Below, one piece after another: positions 6,315 through 9,294 of a stretch of 9,294 nucleotides of DNA (its first letter is position 1; each line of letters opens with the position of its first letter). A model generated the notes under the pieces. The model was given only the letters and a program-made list of their open reading frames with translations. It was not told where the DNA came from and ran no database searches. The position numbers and the translations under genes were made by a program. The stretch is from Oscillospiraceae bacterium (lineage in GTDB: Bacteria > Bacillota_A > Clostridia > Oscillospirales > Ruminococcaceae): positions 1-9,294 of the forward strand of contig JAFSHE010000235.1 in the NCBI GenBank assembly GCA_017440445.1, in the 5' to 3' direction.

Positions 6315-6808
6315 TATTTTTTCCTCTTATTTACCAATTCTATCGCTTCCTTGCCGCTGATGTGGTCTATCTCCATCTCCATGATGCACATGGGTCTGAA
6401 CTGCTTGTTTATTGCGCTGTTCCTATGCTCCTCCGTATCGTGGGGGTGGAACTTCAGTGCGATGCGCTCTATCACCTCACGGCGGACTGCGTCGTCCTCT
6501 ATCTCCCGAACCCGTCCGAAAACGATAACGCTGCGGAAGTGTGAGGTGTACTCCTCGGGAACTATCTCATCGCTGTCAACAACGCACATGGATGCCTTGG
6601 GATTTCTTTTCAGCGCATCGTTCTTGTGGCCGCTCCTTGCGCAGTGGAAGTATATCTTCCCATCGCTGTATACGTAGCACAGGGGAACTGCATAAGGGTA
6701 ATCATCATCCCCCGCCACTGCAAGCACTCCGTAGCTTCTCTCCTCCAGTATCGAGATGCTCTCAGCCTCGGGCAGGAGCTGTTTAAATCTTCTCATTGGT
6801 CTGAACAT
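6314..6808 (-). CDS. Pyridoxamine 5'-phosphate oxidase-like flavoprotein (NimA-like)
   Basis: The 164-residue protein has the split-barrel flavin-binding fold of the PNPOx-like group, closest by eye to NimA-type proteins. Visible features are MRRFKQLL (5-12), PYAVPLCYVY (38-47), IYFHCARSGHKNDAL (52-66), which should contact FMN, and ASMCVVD (72-78), followed by VIVFGRVREIED (94-105). NimA relatives include nitroimidazole reductases, but most members have no known substrate, so drug resistance should not be assumed. The start ATG at 6808 is two bases after the trmD stop. Its GGAGGG ribosome binding site lies in the last codons of trmD, which ties the two genes together. The stop overlaps the next start (TAATG). 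Confidence 0.87.
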   Translation of the reverse strand: MFRPMRRFKQLLPEAESISILEERSYGVLAVAGDDDYPYAVPLCYVYSDGKIYFHCARSGHKNDALKRNPKASMCVVDSDEIVPEEYTSHFRSVIVFGRVREIEDDAVRREVIERIALKFHPHDTEEHRNSAINKQFRPMCIMEMEIDHISGKEAIELVNKRKK

Positions 6809-6810
6809 AC

Positions 6811-7947
6811 TTATCCCTCCGTCTTTTTCCTGTACTCCAGATGGAATTCCTCGTAAACTATCTTCGTATCCTCGGAAAACTCATATCCGAGCTGCTCTGC
6901 GTACCTGATGTAGACCGCCCTGTGCGTTTCCCGCCATGCCCCGAGGGTCTTGTCCTCGCCCTCTTTCAGAGCCTGCTCCAGTGTTATCTCATTGAACGGG
7001 ATTATCTGCACCCTCGTCGTTCTTACTACGCAGCGGGGAACTCCGTCCCAGTCGGTTATAATGCTGTAATCGCCCTTTTCGGGGAGGATATCGTCATCAT
7101 ACAGGTAGGTGGTGGCTCTCTTTTTACCCCGCAGAATGAGCCTAAGAAGTCTGTTCGATTCGCCCTCGTTACTGCCTACACGGAATATCTGAACGTAATC
7201 CGTATCCTCGTCCAGACCCTTTTCCCTGATAAAGCCGTCCCAGAATTCCTGCACGAGCCTGTCCATATACTCCTCATGCATATCGGGGCGCTTTTCCGCT
7301 GTGATCCTCAGTGCCGCCTTTCTCTGCCACTGCGCTATTACCTCGTGATTGCCCAGCGTAAGCTCGACAGGCACCTCTCTCCCCCGCCATACCCTCGGCA
7401 TGGTGTACTGCGGATGCTCCAGAAGCCCGTTGTAGTGGCTCTCGATGCTGTAAGCGTCCTCGTTGGGGAGAACCCCCCTCTGCAATCTCGCAACAGCGTC
7501 CGCAACTATCAGCGCAGGAAGCTCCCCGCCTGTCAGAACGTAATCTCCCACCGAAAGCTCCTCGCACTCAAGCTCGTCCAGTACCCGCTGGTCTACTCCC
7601 TCGTAATGCCCGCACAGAAGTATCAGCCCGTCCTCTGCGGCAAGCTCCTTTACCTTTTCCTGCGTGAGCGTTTCTCCCTGCGGGGACATGTAGATTATCC
7701 TCGGGCGCTTTTCGTGCTTTGAAAGGATATCCGTGATGCAATCATATATCGGCTGAGCCTGCATCACCATTCCCGTGCCGCCGCCGTAGGGCTTGTCGTC
7801 CACCTTGCGGTGCCTGTTCTCGGTGTAATTGCGGATATCGTGGGTGTATATCTCGATAAAGCCGTTCTTTATCCCTCGTCCCACTATGCTCTCGTGGAGA
7901 ACGCTGTCGCACATCTCCGTGAACAGCGTAGCAATATCAATCCGCAT
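6811..7947 (-). CDS. trmD: TrmD (tRNA m1G37 methyltransferase) fused to a C-terminal ASCH domain
   Basis: TrmD uses S-adenosylmethionine to methylate N1 of G37 in tRNAs, preventing +1 frameshifts. Residues 1-228 hold the knotted TrmD domain: DDKPYGGGTGMVM (50-62), GHYEGVDQRV (113-122), SVGDYVLTGGELPA (132-145), R154, and LGNHEVIAQW (198-207) up to RPDM (220-223). A normal TrmD of about 230-250 residues would end soon after. Here the frame continues without a break into a full ASCH domain (about 230-373): VQEFWDGF, LRGKKRATT (272-280), EKGDYSIITDW (290-300), VVRTTRV (307-313), EGEDKTLGAWRETH (329-342). Total length is 378. Residue 169, the catalytic Asp in E. coli numbering, aligns with Glu here. 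The ATG at 7947 has GGAG seven bases upstream and lies within the end of rimM (11-base overlap). TrmD identity is very sure; the role of the ASCH domain is open. Confidence 0.95.
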   Translation of the reverse strand: MRIDIATLFTEMCDSVLHESIVGRGIKNGFIEIYTHDIRNYTENRHRKVDDKPYGGGTGMVMQAQPIYDCITDILSKHEKRPRIIYMSPQGETLTQEKVKELAAEDGLILLCGHYEGVDQRVLDELECEELSVGDYVLTGGELPALIVADAVARLQRGVLPNEDAYSIESHYNGLLEHPQYTMPRVWRGREVPVELTLGNHEVIAQWQRKAALRITAEKRPDMHEEYMDRLVQEFWDGFIREKGLDEDTDYVQIFRVGSNEGESNRLLRLILRGKKRATTYLYDDDILPEKGDYSIITDWDGVPRCVVRTTRVQIIPFNEITLEQALKEGEDKTLGAWRETHRAVYIRYAEQLGYEFSEDTKIVYEEFHLEYRKKTEG

Positions 7948-8464
7948 CGCCGTTCTCCATGTCGTCAAACAGCCCTTTCAGCGGACGTATCAGCATCTCG
8001 CCGCCCTCGATATCGGTCTTGATGACTACCTCGTCAATGCAGGGGAACATAAGCTCTCCCCCGTCCTTTCTGATGGAGTAAACATCGCTTGCGCCGTTCT
8101 GATAAACGTCTGTTATCTTGCCGTAGACAGCGCCTGTATCGACATCCTTTACGGTAAGCCCGATGATGTCCTGTATGAAGTACAGACCCTCTTCAAGCTC
8201 CGCATCGTCCCTGTCCATGTACAGTATCTTGCCGATAACGGGCTGAGCCTGCTCGATGGTGTCGATGCCCTCTATCTTCATTACGACGATGTTCTTGTGA
8301 GGATACGCTCTTGTAACGTGTATCTCCGTCTTTCCCTTGTCGAAGTACAGCGTATCGAAATCGCACAGCACCTCGGCGCTGTCGCAGTAATACTGCGCTC
8401 TTACCTCGCCGCGGATGCCCTGTGTTGCTACTATCTTGCCTATTTCAAGAAATTGTTTTTTCAT
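7937..8464 (-). CDS. rimM: 16S rRNA processing protein RimM
   Basis: The 175-residue protein has the usual two-barrel RimM layout; it binds ribosomal protein S19 and helps mature the 30S head. The N-terminal RimM domain holds GKIVATQGIRGEVR (9-22). The PRC-barrel half starts at EEGLYFIQDIIGLTV (91-105) and continues with GASDVYSIR (124-132) and the family-typical end PCIDEVVIKTD...RPLKGLFDD. The start ATG at 8464 follows AGAGGT at four bases. The stop overlaps trmD by 11 bases, so translation is probably coupled; rimM-trmD is an old and common pair. The usual partners rpsP, ffh and rplS are not in this window. It is the first gene after a 357-base gap, so the operon promoter probably lies there. 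Confidence 0.95.
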   Translation of the reverse strand: MKKQFLEIGKIVATQGIRGEVRAQYYCDSAEVLCDFDTLYFDKGKTEIHVTRAYPHKNIVVMKIEGIDTIEQAQPVIGKILYMDRDDAELEEGLYFIQDIIGLTVKDVDTGAVYGKITDVYQNGASDVYSIRKDGGELMFPCIDEVVIKTDIEGGEMLIRPLKGLFDDMENGDAD

Positions 8465-8821
8465 GTTGACCTCTTAAATATTCACCAGCGTTTTTCGGAA
8501 ATATCGGGGTTTTGTCCCGCCTGTCCCAGCCATTGTCCGTACAGCGGAATACCCGCCAAGCCTTTTGCAGAGCCATTCCATGTAGCATTGTCCTTTTTGT
8601 CCTTTTGTCCTTAAGTATAAATATATATGTCCTTTTTGTAATATAAATATATAGAAAGCCTTTTTTATATTAATTATATATACTAAATGATATCTATATA
8701 CAAATAAATATCTATACCCATGGGACAAAGGGACAAAAGGGACAAATCCTGAATTTTGCTTATTCCTCAGCGGTTTATGATACTTTTTCCTATCTGTGAC
8801 AAAAAAGACAATAGTCCGACA
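8465..8821 (-). other. Intergenic region between hisS and rimM, AT-rich, no convincing gene
   Basis: No convincing gene was found. A minus-strand frame of 84 codons (8728-8474) is open but begins at TTG without a ribosome binding site and is largely a translation of AT-rich DNA and repeats. The middle (8611-8721) is extremely AT-rich and holds several TATAAT-like words on the minus strand (for example near 8670-8685), so the promoter of the rimM operon is probably here. No single -35/-10 pair stands out. A CCCATGGG palindrome lies at 8717-8724. No strong terminator follows hisS, so some read-through into rimM is possible. Confidence 0.6.
8589..8744. repeat. Inverted triplets of GGACA repeats flanking an AT-rich core
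   Basis: Three TGTCC words lie at 8589-8593, 8598-8602 and 8606-8610, and three GGGACA words at 8722-8727, 8730-8735 and 8739-8744. The spacing is mirrored (8 then 9 bases outward from the core). The arms 8589-8610 and 8723-8744 are inverted repeats with 20 of 22 bases matching, and both mismatches would be G-U pairs in RNA. The core is about 112 very AT-rich bases, with one more TGTCC at 8628-8632. Three further TGTCC words lie at 8514, 8522 and 8534. It could be a protein-binding iteron-like array, a long RNA hairpin, or the scar of a lost element. Confidence 0.65.
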
Positions 8822-9294
8822 TTACAGGTTCACCTTAACTATCTCATCAAAGCCCTGCTGTTTAACTCTGCTGTAAACCTTGTCTATCTTCTTGGGATTG
8901 GGAACGAGAACGAGCGTCACATCACTTTCAGACATAAGCTCGTCCTGCTTTGCGATGGCATCCAGTACGTCCTCTGCCTTGTACAGCACAGCGGTCTTTT
9001 TACGTGTGCCAGCAAGCTGGATATTGTTCTCCTGAACGATGGAGAAGATACGCTCAAAGCCGATGGAGAAGCCAACTGCGGGAACTGTATCTCCCGTAAA
9101 TCTGCCGATGAGGTTATCGTAACGTCCGCCGCCTGCGACAGTACCGCCGAACTGCTTGCTCTGCACCTCGAACACCGTACCTGTATAGTAGCCCTGACCT
9201 CTTACAAGAGAGGGGTCGAACTCAACGGAGTAGCCCTCGGAGAGCTTATCAGCGGTCGAAATTACGGTACGGAGCTGTTCCAGTATCTCCTTAG
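8822..9294 (-). CDS. hisS: Histidyl-tRNA synthetase, C-terminal part (partial at 5' end)
   Basis: HisRS charges tRNA-His with histidine using ATP; it is a class II synthetase. Only the last 156 residues are in the window, read from the first full codon at 9292. The histidine motif appears as [14 protein letters not shown] (30-43; often RGLDYYT in other bacteria). [14 protein letters not shown] (49-62) and [10 protein letters not shown] (73-82; class II motif 3) follow. The rest (about 98-156) should be the anticodon-binding domain, but it is only about 59 residues and stops at a strand-like FDEIVKVNL. The late part found in most HisRS proteins (GEDE and a GEQ-like end) is absent. No other frame just downstream restores it, so this looks natural rather than a frameshift. 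The GTG at 9175 is an internal Val codon, not a start. Confidence 0.92.
   Translation of the reverse strand, partial: KEILEQLRTVISTADKLSEGYSVEFDPSLVRGQGYYTGTVFEVQSKQFGGTVAGGGRYDNLIGRFTGDTVPAVGFSIGFERIFSIVQENNIQLAGTRKKTAVLYKAEDVLDAIAKQDELMSESDVTLVLVPNPKKIDKVYSRVKQQGFDEIVKVNL

Noticed and set aside
6811..7260. ASCH part as a separate gene with its own start
   Set aside because: No stop, ribosome binding site or start codon at suitable spacing was seen at the domain border; the frame is continuous with TrmD.
6841..7722. 293-codon plus-strand frame opposite trmD
   Set aside because: It is antisense to well-conserved TrmD and ASCH sequence; no family match of its own.
8474..8728. 84-codon minus-strand open frame between hisS and rimM
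   Set aside because: It has a TTG start without a ribosome binding site and an odd composition caused by AT-rich DNA and GGACA repeats; it may be the trace of a lost gene but cannot be supported as a gene.

Overview
The window looks like chromosomal DNA of a gut or rumen Firmicute of the Oscillospiraceae, most like Ruminococcus. The reasons are strong GGAGG-type ribosome binding sites, consensus sigma-A promoters, the clostridial form of HisRS (RGQGYYTG motif), the GRANAGKS form of Era, and repeats built from the heptamer ATGAGGA. No phage, transposase, CRISPR array, tRNA or rRNA gene was recognised. The genus is an inference.

Left part (1-2860, + strand): the 3' end of an unrecognised gene with a hairpin terminator, then a monocistronic gene with a near-consensus promoter. 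That gene encodes a 782-residue glycoside hydrolase of family GH59 (galactocerebrosidase-like). Both catalytic glutamates, the beta-sandwich and the lectin domain can be followed, and there is an extra C-terminal domain. No signal peptide is seen.

Middle (2820-3840, - strand): a single gene with its own terminator and a perfect TTGACA-17-TATAAT promoter. It encodes a four-helix membrane protein with a VPTPV-repeat linker and a C-terminal zinc ribbon.

Right part (3989-9294, - strand): a run of housekeeping genes transcribed leftwards: hisS (5' end outside the window), a 357-base AT-rich gap, then rimM, trmD, a PNPOx/NimA-like flavoprotein, a GNAT acetyltransferase, era and recO. From rimM to era the genes overlap or lie 2-12 bases apart, so they form one tight operon for RNA and ribosome maturation (RimM for 30S assembly, TrmD for m1G37 of tRNA, Era for 16S rRNA and 30S maturation), with RecO (DNA repair) at the end.

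Most unusual points: (1) TrmD is fused in frame to a complete ASCH domain that keeps the Lys/Thr/Glu positions of the E. coli YqfB amidohydrolase. (2) Three copies of a small non-coding element, made of ATGAGGA heptamer arrays around GC-rich hairpins, sit at gene borders; one supplies the recO stop codon. (3) An inverted pair of triple GGACA repeats flanks a very AT-rich segment upstream of rimM.
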